Source: Holacanthus passer | Lineage: Eukaryota > Chordata > Actinopteri > Pomacanthidae | Reading direction: 5' to 3' | DNA: 64,000 nucleotides | NCBI GenBank assembly: GCA_025331565.1 | Contig: JAFREQ010000043.1 | Span: 3,915,001-3,979,000, forward strand | Notes under the pieces: generated by a model | The model's input: the letters and a program-made list of their open reading frames with translations, nothing else | Databases searched by the model: none | What the model was told of the DNA's origin: nothing | Position numbers and translations under genes: made by a program | Shown here: positions 1 to 11,600 of the stretch, one piece after another | Layout of the letters: each line of letters starts with the position of its first letter | Position numbering within the stretch: the first letter of the stretch is position 1

Positions 1-69
1 GTTACATGAGTGACTATCATGCCCTGCGTGTTGTTTCACTTGTGTAAGATCTGTATTATTTCTCTAGTC

Positions 70-376
70 CAGCGATTCTCTTTCACTTTTGCTGGCATGC
101 CCTCCTTCTGAAGCTGAAAAAAGTTCATGTCCTCCACCATGCAATTTTTATCAGTCATTAATAATGATAATGGAAGCAACTAAGAAAGATCCAAGTTCAA
201 TTTTAGTGAAATAAAGGTCAGCACGATGGCATCAGAAAACTCTTTTTGGTTATTTATACTACAAAAATCATATTTATTCATCTTAGGTTCAGTATATTTA
301 TCCCTTGGTCATCCACACCACTCCTGCTGTGGCTCTAGGCCCCCCCCCACCCCCGCCGCCAGTTTGAGAACCACTG
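70..376. mobile_element. non-autonomous hAT-like element (probable)
   Basis: The left end begins CAGCGATTCTC and the right end, read in reverse complement, begins CAGTGGTTCTC, giving imperfect inverted terminal repeats. The sequence between them has no coding capacity. The motif at the right end (GTTTGAGAACCACTG) is typical of fish hAT-derived repeats. The flanking 8-mers (ctctagtc and ctcttatg) match only partly, so the target duplication is eroded or the boundaries are slightly off. It lies in an intron of tmem184b or upstream of the first exon visible here. Confidence 0.45.
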
Positions 377-939
377 CTCTTATGTGACACTATTGTTTAT
401 ATTGTGTGTTTGCTTTCTTCAACGTTTCCACAAGTGTCCTATTATCACGCTGAACCACTTCTGCTCCCGGCACTAGAGAACCATACCATACAATTATGCT
501 CAGGCTTATACCTCACCCACAGCATTACCCAATCATTTCTAAGCCTGCTGATGGGGATGACTCACATTTCTGCCTGTAAATGGCAAGCTCAGCAGTTCTG
601 TAACAAGATCAGCAAAACACAACAGTAATTATGACAGTTACACCAAGTGTTGATAACACTGTAGAGCTAACTGACTGCTGCTATAGCTATCCTGCATCAG
701 TACGTTTTTGGAGGCTGTTAGATATAACCAAACCCATATCAGCAACACTGACATGAAATCTTTGTAAGAACCTTAGTATCAATGCAGTTAGGTTGGGGGT
801 TTCTCATCAGTTTTTTCTGACCCAGTCTGAAACCAAAATTTGCTTCAGATTTTCACCTGCTGAAAATTTCTCCTGAACCAAGATTGGTTCATCCCTGATA
901 TGATGTGTGATTCCTGATTTGGATTTTCTAAACTAATGT

Positions 940-1090
940 CCCATTTTGCAACCCCATTCCAAAGAATTGTGACACTGTGTAAAACATAAAATCAACACAA
1001 TTGGCAACAAAAGTGAAAGTTGTGGACTGATCCAGAAACACCTGTTTGGATCATTCCACAGGTAAACAGGTTCATTGGTAACTGCTGTTT
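940..1090 (+). mobile_element. truncated Tc1-like element fragment
   Basis: This stretch matches the left part of the Tc1-like relic at 7315-8200 and the copy at 42391-42782. It has a terminal-repeat-like start (gcaaccccattcc), then GTGTAAAACATAAA, then the shared block reading gttgtggactgatcc through ggttcattggtaac. After that the similarity stops abruptly, so the copy is cut off on its right side. It has no coding capacity and sits just upstream of the tmem184b exon at 1163. Confidence 0.7.
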
Positions 1091-1162
1091 AATGGAATCT
1101 GAGAGTGATTTAACTGCCAGCGGTCACCCTGTAATGTGTTTTCTATGTGTGACACTCTTCAG

Positions 1163-4100
1163 CCTTCGTCATCTACAACTTCCTGAGTCTGTGTTATGAG
1201 TATCTGGGAGGAGAGAGCGCCATCATGGCTGAGATCAGAGGGAAAACCATCGAGTAAGTCATGTTTGCTCTCAACTTCCCTTTTCTTATTCCATTCTCTT
1301 TCTTTCTGTTGTAACAATTATTTAAGTCATGACATGTTAAAATAGACTGCATACATTTCCAACAATTTTGACCTGTATGCACTTCATTATAGGTCAAGCT
1401 GTGTGTATGGGACCTGTTGTCTGTGGGGCAGGACGTACTCCATTGGTTTCCTCAGGTTTTGCAAACAGGTACCAATCAAAGGGTTTTAGAGTTGTGCTTT
1501 ACAGATAGATGAACAAATACTGTTCACTGTGATTACCAGACCTGTGCTAATGCATGTTTTATCATGTTTACTTCAAATTCAATATGATATTCACATCCAT
1601 ATTTATTTCCATGATATGAAAATACTTGCGGAGGATTTAAGCTTGTTTGAATTACTCTAAGTAACTGTCATGTCTTTTGTCATTGAACATTTTTTGTTTA
1701 CCTGGTAGATCTGATATTTTTTTCTTTTTTCCTACCATGTTTACATCCCTTCCTTTCACTCTCGCCTCCTCAGGCAACTCTCCAGTTCTGCGTAGTGAAA
1801 CCACTGATGGCGGTGATCACTGTCCTTCTTCAGGCCTTTGGAAAATACAGAGATGGAGACTTTAAGTATGTTTCCACAATAACTTACCCCACTGTCATTC
1901 ACAGCGTGTGATTTCTTGTGTCTTGTCACACTACTGCGCACACTGATCAACTTCAGCCAAAAGTCTTTTCAGCCCATAATGTGCAGAGAAGTCATATCTG
2001 TAAGAAGTAATCATTTTCAAAAGATATAAATTCAAGTCTCTAGTTATCTCTTCTGTGCAGTTCTTAGGTCATTACTATAAAATCCCTAATGAGGGACAGT
2101 ATAAAAAGCATCAAGAGTGCTGCTCCATAGTCCAGATCTCCATCTTTTAATGAGCTTAAAAACTTAATGACCTAAAGCTGCATAGTTATATAAAAATATA
2201 CCCATCATGCTTCACAAGGAAGAACTGCAGCTCCTCCAGAACTAAGATACTAAAGATTTTTTACTATTTGCCCAAATGAAATATGCCAACTTGTTTTGTT
2301 TAGCTTCAAACTGATTATAAATCAGTTTCACCCCTTTTATGCTTAACTTAAATGGTTCCAGTTTCTTTGTTTCCTCACATAGACGTTTGCTGTGTCATAG
2401 CTAAAGCACATTCTTTTCTCGCTGTCTCCCTCCTCCAGTGTGGCGAGCGGCTATCTGTATGTGACCATCATCTACAACATCTCCGTCAGTCTGTCGCTGT
2501 ACGCTCTCTTCCTCTTCTACTTTGCCACACGTGAACTGCTTGTCCCGTACAACCCTGTGCTCAAGTTCTTCATGGTCAAGTCAGTCATCTTTCTCTCCTT
2601 CTGGCAAGGTAAGAAGTCAACCGTCTGAGCTTGTTAACACACAGGCGCACACGCCCATTAATTCTGACATATTTTTTTGTTCAACAGTCTGTGTGATTTT
2701 ATCCAAATATTGTGTACATGTGTGAATTCCCAAAAGGTTGGCAAAAGAAAATGGAAGCCTGTAAACGGTTCCCATCTCTTTATGCAAATATTCTAGTGTC
2801 TGCGATGGGATTACATGCTGTCATTAAAAGACGGCTTTGTTTTGTTCATGAATTGATTTGTTTCCTGTGGATGGTGTTTTTGCTGCTGTCATTTTAGTTC
2901 TCTTGTTTTTTGGGTTTTACAGCAAAGTGGTGTGAATTCTATGATACTGTATTGCACTGCCAGAAATAAAATCAGAGGAAGAGGTGGCAACAGTCACTCA
3001 TCACTTTCTGAGTTTAAGTTCATATCGGCTTCCATCAGGCTCCTGTGGGCCATGTCTGTTAATATGCCAGCCTTTTCACTTTTTGGCAACAGGCCTTTGT
3101 TTGGTTTCTCGGTCTCCACTCAGGTTTTCCCAGTGCACACAAAGTATGTAGTTGAAAACTCACTTTGTGCCAGTTCTCTGTGTATGATTTCTCTTTTCTC
3201 GCTCTCTTTGTTCAACTCAGGGATGCTGCTGGCCATTCTGGAGAAGTGCGGAGCCATCCCTCAGATCAGCTCGGCTGACTTCTCGGTGGGCGAGGGAACG
3301 GTTGCTGCTGGTTACCAAAACTTCATCATCTGCATTGAGATGTTCTTTGCTGCTGTTGCTTTGCGCCATGCCTTTACTTACAAGGTCTATGTGGATAAAA
3401 GACTGGACTCATATGGTAAGGGAAGTGCATGTGTGTGTATGTGTGCAGGCATTAAAGAGGCTGTACAGTGAATAAAATCACCATGTGTAGATAATGAGAA
3501 AGAGGACCTGTATGATATAGTGTGTATTATATTTGTCTGCTCTGAAAGTTTTGAAATGGGTCTCGATACAGACTGAAGTCTGCAGTCTGACAGAAATGAT
3601 CTGACCTCACTCTTTGTGTCTCAGCCTTTTTTCTTTACTGATTCCTGCCTTTGACACTCTCTAAAGTCTTTCTCTTTTCTTCTGCTTTGTTTTTCCGTTT
3701 CTTCATTTTCATCTCAACTTTCTTGTGTTCCTTCTCTTTCTTTGTCTCCTCTCTCTTTTCTTCTCTCTTCTTCACTGTGCTGCACTGAAAGGCTCATTTC
3801 CTATCTATGGACAGTACGGTAGGTCTGATGTTAGCTGTTTCTCATTTGTATCTAAAACCGTTCTCTATATTTGCCCCTATTACAGTGTTTTTGTTTGTTT
3901 TTTTGTGTGTTTGATTGTGGTTAAATGTCCATTACTTTAACATTGTTTTCAGTTCAGCATGAATTCAGTTTATACATTTAAAATTATGGGTGTAGTTAAG
4001 TTTGCAGTCAGTGAACATTTTGTCTTTTCATTTCTCCTGCCGCAGTTTTGTTTAGTCTACATCCACACTAATACGTTTTGTTTTAAAATGCATAGCTTTT

Positions 4101-4859
4101 GCTAAGTTTGCAGTGCAAGTGTCCACATTACTCTGGCATTTTAGAACCTCTAGAAACCGAGATTTTGCACTTTATTATGCTACTACTGCCCACGTGCACA
4201 GGAGGCACGCACCAAACACGAGCACGTGCATACATTGTATATGTGAATGGTCATATGATGCGAGATTATTTCTGATATGGTGCTAAAACACTTGTCTGGA
4301 TGGAGATTGATTTTGTTTTAATGCACAATTTTAAAATGAAAACGTACTAGTGTGGATGCAGTATTAGTCTATGTTCCTACCCTGGCTCAGTGGTCCCCTT
4401 TTTAGTCTTTCCCAGAAAAAAAAAACAGATTTATTCATCCACCCTGCTGATTATATTATATTATATTATATTATATTTTGGTAATATTTCAAAGTTTTAT
4501 TTGGAAAATTAACTAACAGTTGGATGGAAACATAGTTGCTTTTGCTCATTTGTCACTTCCTTATCTCCCTCCCTCTATCCAGCTCTGTGTCTCTTTATTA
4601 ATATTCCAACTTTTGTACCCCACCTTCAGGTCGCTGTGCCCCAATGAAGAGCATCTCCAGCAGCCTGAAGGAGACCATGAATCCAGGGGACATGGTCCAG
4701 GATGCCATCCATAACTTCTCCCCAGCTTATCAGCAGTACACCCAGCAGTCCACACTGGAGCGAAGTGGGGGGCCACCCCTCTCCCGCAGCCACAGTAACC
4801 TCAGCACCCGCGGGGACAACGAAAAGACCCTGCTGCTCAGCTCTGACGACGAATTCTGA
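1163..4859 (+). CDS. tmem184b: transmembrane protein 184B, 3' part of gene
   Basis: Multi-pass membrane protein of the TMEM184/OSTalpha-related family; its exact biochemical role is not settled. Exons: 1163-1253, 1393-1468, 1774-1865, 2439-2608, 3221-3415, optional 3792-3818, and 4630-4859, all with GT-AG junctions and continuous frame. These give the last 283 codons; the human protein is about 407 aa, so roughly the first 120 residues lie left of the window. Recognisable segments include YNFLSLCYEYLGGES, SSCVYGTCCLWG, SGYLYVTIIYNIS, FFMVKSVIFLSFWQG and the tail MKSISSSLKETMNP, ending EKTLLLSSDDEF. Several hydrophobic helices are obvious in exons 2439-2608 and 3221-3415. The C-terminal tail is Ser/Gln-rich and presumably cytosolic. 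The match to vertebrate TMEM184B is strong along its whole visible length, and synteny with DDX17 and SOX10 agrees. Confidence 0.95.
3792..3818 (+). other. tmem184b: tmem184b 27-nt cassette exon (probable)
   Basis: A short segment is bounded by a pyrimidine-rich acceptor (ending ctgaaag) and a GT donor (gtaggt). The preceding exon ends in phase 1 (tat g) and the next begins gt cgc tgt. The 27 nt fit exactly, adding nine residues (GSFPIYGQY) before GRCAPMKS. Skipping gives the isoform that matches the human sequence I recall, so this is most simply an alternatively spliced microexon. Confidence 0.6.
4060..4363. mobile_element. hAT-type MITE with 8-bp target duplication
   Basis: Long terminal inverted repeats of about 35 nt are visible: the left starts catccacactaatacgtttt, and the right, reversed, reads catccacactagtacgtttt after a short tactg extension. 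The element is flanked on both sides by TTAGTCTA (4052-4059 and 4364-4371), an exact 8-bp duplication as made by hAT transposases. About 300 bp long and non-coding. It lies in the last intron of tmem184b. Confidence 0.75.
4450..4477. repeat. (TTATA)n microsatellite
   Basis: About five tandem TTATA pentamers in the last tmem184b intron, just after the MITE. Confidence 0.9.
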
Positions 4860-7190
4860 GACTGAAACACACTCACAGAGGCTCACTTTACTCCTGTAGC
4901 CCATATTGATTTTTTTTTATCAGCTATGTGAGACAAATCATATCTTTTGTTGCTACCTTAGCGTGGAAGAACAGATTTTGTTTTTTTTTTTTTTTTACAT
5001 TTAGTGAAAAGATCCGATTCAGGTCATACTTATGAAACTGTGGTTAACAGACTCTAGGAAGGGTTTGAGTTTTTTTTACAAGGAAATATTGGTACAGAAG
5101 GAAAAGAGGGAGCATGAAGAGGGTGGAGACGTTACAAATTAAGTTGGGGAGAAGAAAAATGGAGATGTTTAGACATTAGGTTTATTAACTGGTGATTTGT
5201 GTTGACGTCATAGAGGCCATTACTGACAGGAATACCATATCTATATTCATCCATTGAATATGGATTGGTACAAATAATTGTGCCTGCATATAGCATCCTT
5301 ATGCTGCACTTTAAACAACACAGCAAAAAAAATAAGTGCCATCTTCATCTGAAACACATGGCCTCCATCATCCTTTGGTTTTTATACTGATTCTTAATTC
5401 ATACTCCTCCTCGCCCCTTCGCCAACTCTGCCTCGTACCGAAACGTTGCCAAATAGAGGGAGCAGTGCCCCATGCTCCAGTTAATGAGACACGCTGTCCT
5501 AAGATTTAGAACTGATTTATTGTCAAGCAAAACTAAGGAGACTTTGAATTTCCAGGTTTCATTTTAATATATAAGAATTTAATCACAAATATTTTTTTTA
5601 TTTAAATGTTGTATGACCTTGAAGGTGTAACTCATTTAAAGATTAGTTTGTTGGAAAATTGTTATTCCAGAAATGTTCTAAATATGCTGTGTTTGTTTTC
5701 ATTTTGTTGTGGATTCATATGAACAAGTGACTCAAAAGATTAACTGTATGACTCCAGCTGTCCTCGCGCAGAGTTACTGTTGGTGGAGCACTGAGGGAAC
5801 AGCTGTAGGGGAGATTTAGGTGTGGGCAGAGAGACTGACGGAAGGACAACACCCACACAGATTGCAGATTACTGAAGAAGCAACACTTCCCCGCAGAGCC
5901 GGCCCAGCTGTGATGTGCTGTGGATTGTAATCCCATAATTAAGGGCATTACATGTAGCACGGATCAGGTCTGCCTCTGCTGGTATTGTTTATAATGGCCT
6001 CGCTGCTATAGTAGTGAGTGAGTGAGTGTGGATGTTGGTTTTTACAGACAGATAAGGCCAGGCAAAGATGGGTCGGTGCAAACGAGGCTTTAAATCTGGC
6101 TGGACACACATCTGGAACAGGAATATATGGATATTAAAAGTCGGTGTGCAAAATGATTGAACATTCAGGCACAATTAGTTAATATGTAAAGGGCCAGAAG
6201 ACTGATGCATGGTAAGTCAAAACCTTCAGGCCTGCCTGTCATCAAAACATAATAGAAACTATGTTTGAGTTCATTGTTCATATGTAGCTGATGTTTAATA
6301 TGCGTTTTAGCAGAGGCCAGTATAGAACTTGCTTGTGGTCGTGATCGTAAATGTTTGATGGCGGAGCACAGCAGTATAAAAGCTGAGTAGATCCTTTTCA
6401 CAGGTGACATTAGGCCTCTAAAAATGCTGCCTCTTAATGTGCGATCATCGTTTTCCTGTTATGTTGAGTCCAAACTGATTTTTACACATTCACTCAAGCC
6501 TATTGACTGCAGGTTAAGAAACAGTACAGTCCTTGTGGTTAATGAATGTATTCAGGATGCAGAAAACAGCCAAATTGATGTGCATCCTCAAAAGAGCAAA
6601 ATCAACTCCCTAATGAGAAAATCGTATTCAGTTAGCGGAATAATGAAAGTGTTGTTAAAAAGTTGGTTTCCAGCTGTGACTGCTAACCCATATCCCTTCC
6701 AAGCACCTCCTTCACACGCATCACTTTTGTGTCTGTCTTTTCACTGAACATGTAATGCTTCAGTTAAAGGCAAGGTTGAGTGAATTTGTTCTATTACTGT
6801 AACATTAACTTAGTGACGTTGAAAAAGTGAAATTCACTGCCTTATACTCTGCCCCTATGTAACAGCATATCAGACTCAAGCATCTTGGTTCAAAACATTA
6901 TCAAATGATTTGTTTTGATACAAAGCTGAATATATTAAATGAGGATATATTATACCAGAAAGTACAGAATGTTGTAAATAGAATTAAACTAGGCACTGCG
7001 AAACATTCATGGTGATGACTGTAATGGCATTGCTTGGTATAGTGCTTTAGTTTAATATTTTAATTTTCATATATTCTCTGGTTTTATTTCTATTGTATAC
7101 CTATTAATTTGTATATTGGTAATATTCTCTCATGTTTTGATGCTACATTGGTTTCTATTGGTGTTGAAAATAAAAGACAAATGCAGACAA
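4860..7190 (+). terminator. tmem184b: tmem184b 3' UTR with poly(A) signal at 7169-7174
   Basis: About 2.3 kb of AT-rich sequence without long open frames follows the stop codon. A canonical AATAAA lies at 7169-7174, just before the Tc1 relic. A long 3' UTR fits this gene, but earlier cleavage cannot be excluded. Nothing else is recognised in the stretch. Confidence 0.55.
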
Positions 7191-7314
7191 GACATTTCCG
7201 CCAGATTTTTGTTCAAATCAGCTTGTTGACACCATCACAATATGTCATAGTTACTACTACTACTAATATTATTATTATTATATTATAGATCATATATTTA
7301 ATGTTTGACCTCAT

Positions 7315-8200
7315 CAACTTCATTGATTTTTGCCAATATCTGCTTATTCTGAATTTGATGGCAGCAACATGTTTCAGACAAGTTGTGACAGGAGCAACAA
7401 AAGACTGTGAAAGTTGTGGACTGATCCAAAAACACCTGTTTGGATCATTCCACAGGTAAACGGGTTCATTGGTAACAGGTGATAGTATCATGATTGGGTA
7501 TGAAAGGTTCATCCTGGAAAGACTCAGTCGTTCACAAGCAAGGATGGAGAGAGGTTCAACATTTTGTGGAAAACTGTGTGGACAAATATTCCAACAGTTT
7601 ATTAAGAACAACATTTCTCAACACACAATTGCAAGGAATTCATTGATTCCACCATCTACAAACCATACCATCAAAAAATTCAGAGAATCTGGAGAAATCT
7701 CTGCAAGGTCGAAAACCAACATTGAATGCTGTGACCTTTGATCCCTCAGGTGGCACTGTATTAAAAACTGACATGATTGGATAAAGGCTATTACCACATG
7801 GGCCCAGGAACACTTCAGGAAACCGTTGTCAGTAAACACAATTTGTTTGCTGCATCTACAAATAAAAGTTAAGACTCTACCATGCAAAGTGAAAGCCCTA
7901 TATCGGCAACATCCAGAAATACACTGACTTCTCTGAGCCTGACCTCATCTGAGATGGACTGACACAAAGTGGAAAAATGTGCTGTGATCTGATGAGTCTA
8001 CATTTCAAATTATTTTTGGAAATCATGGTGTCATCACATTTCAAAAGCCAGCATCTATGATGGTATGGGAAACCTGCACATCTGTGAAGGCACCTTTAAT
8101 GCTGAAAGGTACATACAGGTTTTGCAGGCTTTAATTGACTTTAATTCCTTTCACATAGAAGGAGACAGGAAAAGTTTACAGAGCAGATGTTAGACCATGA
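7315..8200 (+). pseudogene. decayed Tc1-like transposon with transposase remnants
   Basis: A relic of a Tc1/mariner element. The left non-coding leader (atttgatggcagcaac onward) is followed by remnants of the DNA-binding helix-turn-helix region: TIARNSLIPPSTNHTIKKF then RESGEIS at 7628-7708. Catalytic-domain fragments follow, such as WAQEHFRKPLSVNT, the WSDES-like SDEST near 8000 and PASMMVW near 8047. Stop codons, frameshifts and deletions break the reading frame repeatedly, and the right terminal repeat is not recognisable. It is inactive. It lies between the tmem184b poly(A) signal and the ddx17 promoter. Confidence 0.85.
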
Positions 8201-8217
8201 GGATGTCAATCATACTT

Positions 8218-8605
8218 GGGGGGCGGGGCTTCCCAAGCAGCAGCCAGTCACAGTGGCTTCCGCTCGCCGGCTGCTCGCTATGCTAATAACAACATAGCGG
8301 TACAGGTTGCTGCGCCTTCTTATTGTGTCAATTGAAGTTTGAATTCATTACACCAAAACCATGGCGTGGTGTGATATTTGACTTTTCAACAAGCCTACAA
8401 GAAAGCGACAGTTTATTCATCCAGTCAGCGTTTCAAGTCACCAGAAATAGAGAGTTTTTCGTATATAGCTAGCTTGTTTTTAAGCTAGGCCTGAGACGGC
8501 AGCGACAAGCCAAAGCCAGGTAACCTCTCCGAGAAAAGGGCCCATTGATTTAAAACAATATAAAATAACTGCTTTACACCTAATAGAAGAGTGTGTGTCC
8601 TTAAA
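8218..8605 (+). promoter_or_regulatory. ddx17: ddx17 promoter and 5' UTR
   Basis: A GC box (GGGGCGGGGC, within 8218-8229) is followed by a CpG-richer stretch with no obvious TATA box, then leader sequence up to the start codon at 8606. Transcription probably starts around 8240-8350. A possible donor (CAG then GTAACC) near 8520 leaves open a spliced leader. An in-frame TAA at 8561-8563 lies 15 codons before the ATG. Confidence 0.55.
8361..8381 (+). other. ddx17: upstream ORF in the ddx17 leader (candidate)
   Basis: An ATG in strong context (A at -3, G at +4) opens a seven-codon frame, MAWCDI then stop, some 225 nt before the main start. It matters only if transcription begins upstream of 8361, which the GC box at 8218 makes plausible. 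Confidence 0.35.
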
Positions 8606-11600
8606 ATGAGAGGTTCGTATGGAGACAGAGATCGAGACCGGGGCCGTGACAGAGGGTAAGCAGCTGAGTCAACACGGTTTGCATGTGAGCTAATGCTAAC
8701 CCAAACCGTTACCTGAGTAAAAGGCTTTGATGCGTTTAACAGTCATAACATTTCTATAATAGCATTTCGCCTAGAAATGTGCTACATACTTAGCAACGCA
8801 ATATGTCTCTTCATGTTGTAGCAGCCCTCGGTTCGGGTCCAGCAGAAGCGGCCCACCACCGGGCAGAAAGTTTGGGAACCCCGGGGACCGTCTACGGAAG
8901 AAGAGATGGGACCTTGATGAGCTTCCCAAGTTTGAGAAGAACTTTTATAGTGAACATTCAGACGTGCAGCGAATGAGCCAGGTATTCCTGAAATAACACA
9001 CTGATCGTCTGATGCATGTAGCTCGTGTAAACCTTTGTTTTGGGCATGAAAAGACAGACTTCAGTGGAGTAAAAATACTGTATGTTTGTGTTGTGCTTTC
9101 AGTATGACGTTGAGGAGTATCGCAGGAAGAAAGAAATCACTGTTCGAGGCTCAGGCTGCCCAAAGCCCATCACCAGCTTCCATCAGGCACAGTATCCCCG
9201 TAAGCAAACTATGCAGCAACTACAACTACTAAATTAAATCTGTTATCACACAAATAACCAGACCTTTGTTTTCTGCCTCTTTATCAAGAATATGTCATGG
9301 ATGTACTGATGCAGCAGAATTTCAAGGAGCCCACAGCCATCCAGGCACAAGGTTTCCCTCTGGCTCTCAGTGGTAGAGACATGGTGGGCATTGCTCAGAC
9401 TGGCTCTGGAAAGACCTTATCGGTGAGACGTACATCTTCGTCTACCTCTGTCCTTGCAAAGATGAATACATAACAAACTGGTAAATCACACAGCAGCATC
9501 ATCCACCGACTTCTCCCCCTTTTTCTTCAGTATCTCCTGCCTGCCATTGTGCACATCAATCATCAGCCCTACTTGGAGCGTGGAGATGGACCCATTGTAC
9601 GTGAAGAGAAAAGGAATACTCTTAAGTAGTTTGCTTTGTCTGCTTTGGGATATCAAAGTGTACAAGAATAATATCAAATGCCATCTTAACGCAACACTGA
9701 AGTGTCTAATACACTAAACAGTGGATTGTTATGGCATTGTATGTGTGCTCTGCAGTGCTTGGTTCTGGCACCCACAAGAGAACTGGCGCAGCAGGTCCAG
9801 CAGGTGGCATACGACTATGGAAAGTCATCCCGCATCAAAAGCACTTGTGTGTATGGGGGTGCTCCCAAGGGACCTCAAATCCGTGACCTGGAGAGAGGTG
9901 AGGGGTATTTTCTGTTCGGATTAACCTTGTTTTGTGTCACATTACTTAATAATTAATCCATTTTTTTTAATGGTTGGAGTCAGTTGAACAATTCATGCCC
10001 ATTGAAATCCACATTGGAGTAGTCTGTAATTAATATTGTTTGAGTTGAATCGATTATAGAACATGCTGAAACATACTATGTTTGTCTCTCCCAGGGGTTG
10101 AGATCTGCATTGCCACTCCAGGTCGTCTGATTGACTTCCTCGAGGCTGGAAAGACCAACCTGCGACGCTGCACATACTTAGTTCTGGATGAAGCAGATCG
10201 CATGCTGGACATGGGTTTTGAACCACAGATTCGCAAGATTGTGGACCAGATTAGGGTAAAGCTGATACATGTTTGTCTTTTAGCTTCAGAGAAATTCCTG
10301 CTTTGATAGTATATACATTATATTTTTGTTAAGCAATCATTTTAATATATGTCATTACTTGTTTTTCTTTATTTGGTGTGCTCTTCGCCAAGCCCGACAG
10401 ACAGACCCTGATGTGGAGTGCTACTTGGCCTAAAGAGGTTCGCCAGCTGGCAGAGGACTTTCTGAAAGACTATGTCCAAATCAATGTCGGAGCGCTGGAA
10501 CTTAGCGCCAATCACAACATCCTTCAAATTGTCGATGTCTGTATGGAGAATGAGAAGGACCACAAGTAAGAGGCTTGTCACATAGTAGATTTTTCAGTTC
10601 CTGCTTTGGTTTATTACAAGTTGTTTATATTGTTTAGGGCCCTCCTCCTTTTTAATAGTCCCTTTTTTGTTATTCTTACCCTGTAAAACTTGTAAATATT
10701 ATGTGTCTGGGAATAATTTTTATGTTTTGTTTCTGCAGGTTGATCCAGCTGATGGAGGAGATTATGGCTGAGAAAGAGAACAAGACCATCATCTTTGTGG
10801 AGACCAAGAAACGATGTGATGATCTCACACGAAGGATGAGACGGGATGGGTATGTGCATACAGCCGGTGTGAATACACTCCTGCACATGCTAAAAAAAAA
10901 AAAACTTTGTATGCAAAGCTAACTTATCCTAGCTTTGGCGATTTAATAGGGTTCTATACAGTTTGGTCTGTGCAATTTTTACGATGCAAGATCACATGCA
11001 TGATCACGCTCATCCTGTGATTGACCAAGTAGCTTGTGGAAATGGGAAGGAGAGCATTTCCTTTTAGGGATGAAGAATGGATCATTAAAAAAGCTCAAAG
11101 TCATAGTGATATTAACTTGGTAAATCAATATGGTCATTTATATGACAGGTTGTTTGTCTCTTTTTTTTTAGATGGCCAGCAATGTGTATTCATGGTGACA
11201 AGAGCCAGCCAGAGAGAGACTGGGTGTTATCAGGTACCACAAACACGCTGACACTTTGAACAGTGACTTACATAAGTATTGTTCCCTTTCTTTCGATGTC
11301 GTCTGTTTGAGGATAATGATGATCTTTGTGTTGTGTTGCAGAATTTCGTAGCGGCAAAGCTCCCATTCTCATCGCTACTGATGTGGCCTCACGTGGTTTG
11401 GGTATGTCCTGTGTGCTCAAGCGAAAAGCAAATCATTTCCTCAGTATAGCCATACATAAGATTTTTGACCGTTTAATATGTAATATAATAACAGTGGTAT
11501 AATAACAGTATAATTAGAGCAGCAATGGTCATTATATAATGATCAGACGCTTCACTGCATGTTTATTTACAGTAGATTTGTGTCAAAAGTCAACCACAAA

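Noticed and set aside
2932..3471. 179-codon ORF in tmem184b
   Set aside because: Only 3221-3415 is exon; the rest is intron read through a chance open frame.
7469..7741. Intact transposase gene
   Set aside because: Only the helix-turn-helix part is open; the catalytic region beyond 7740 is full of stops and deletions.
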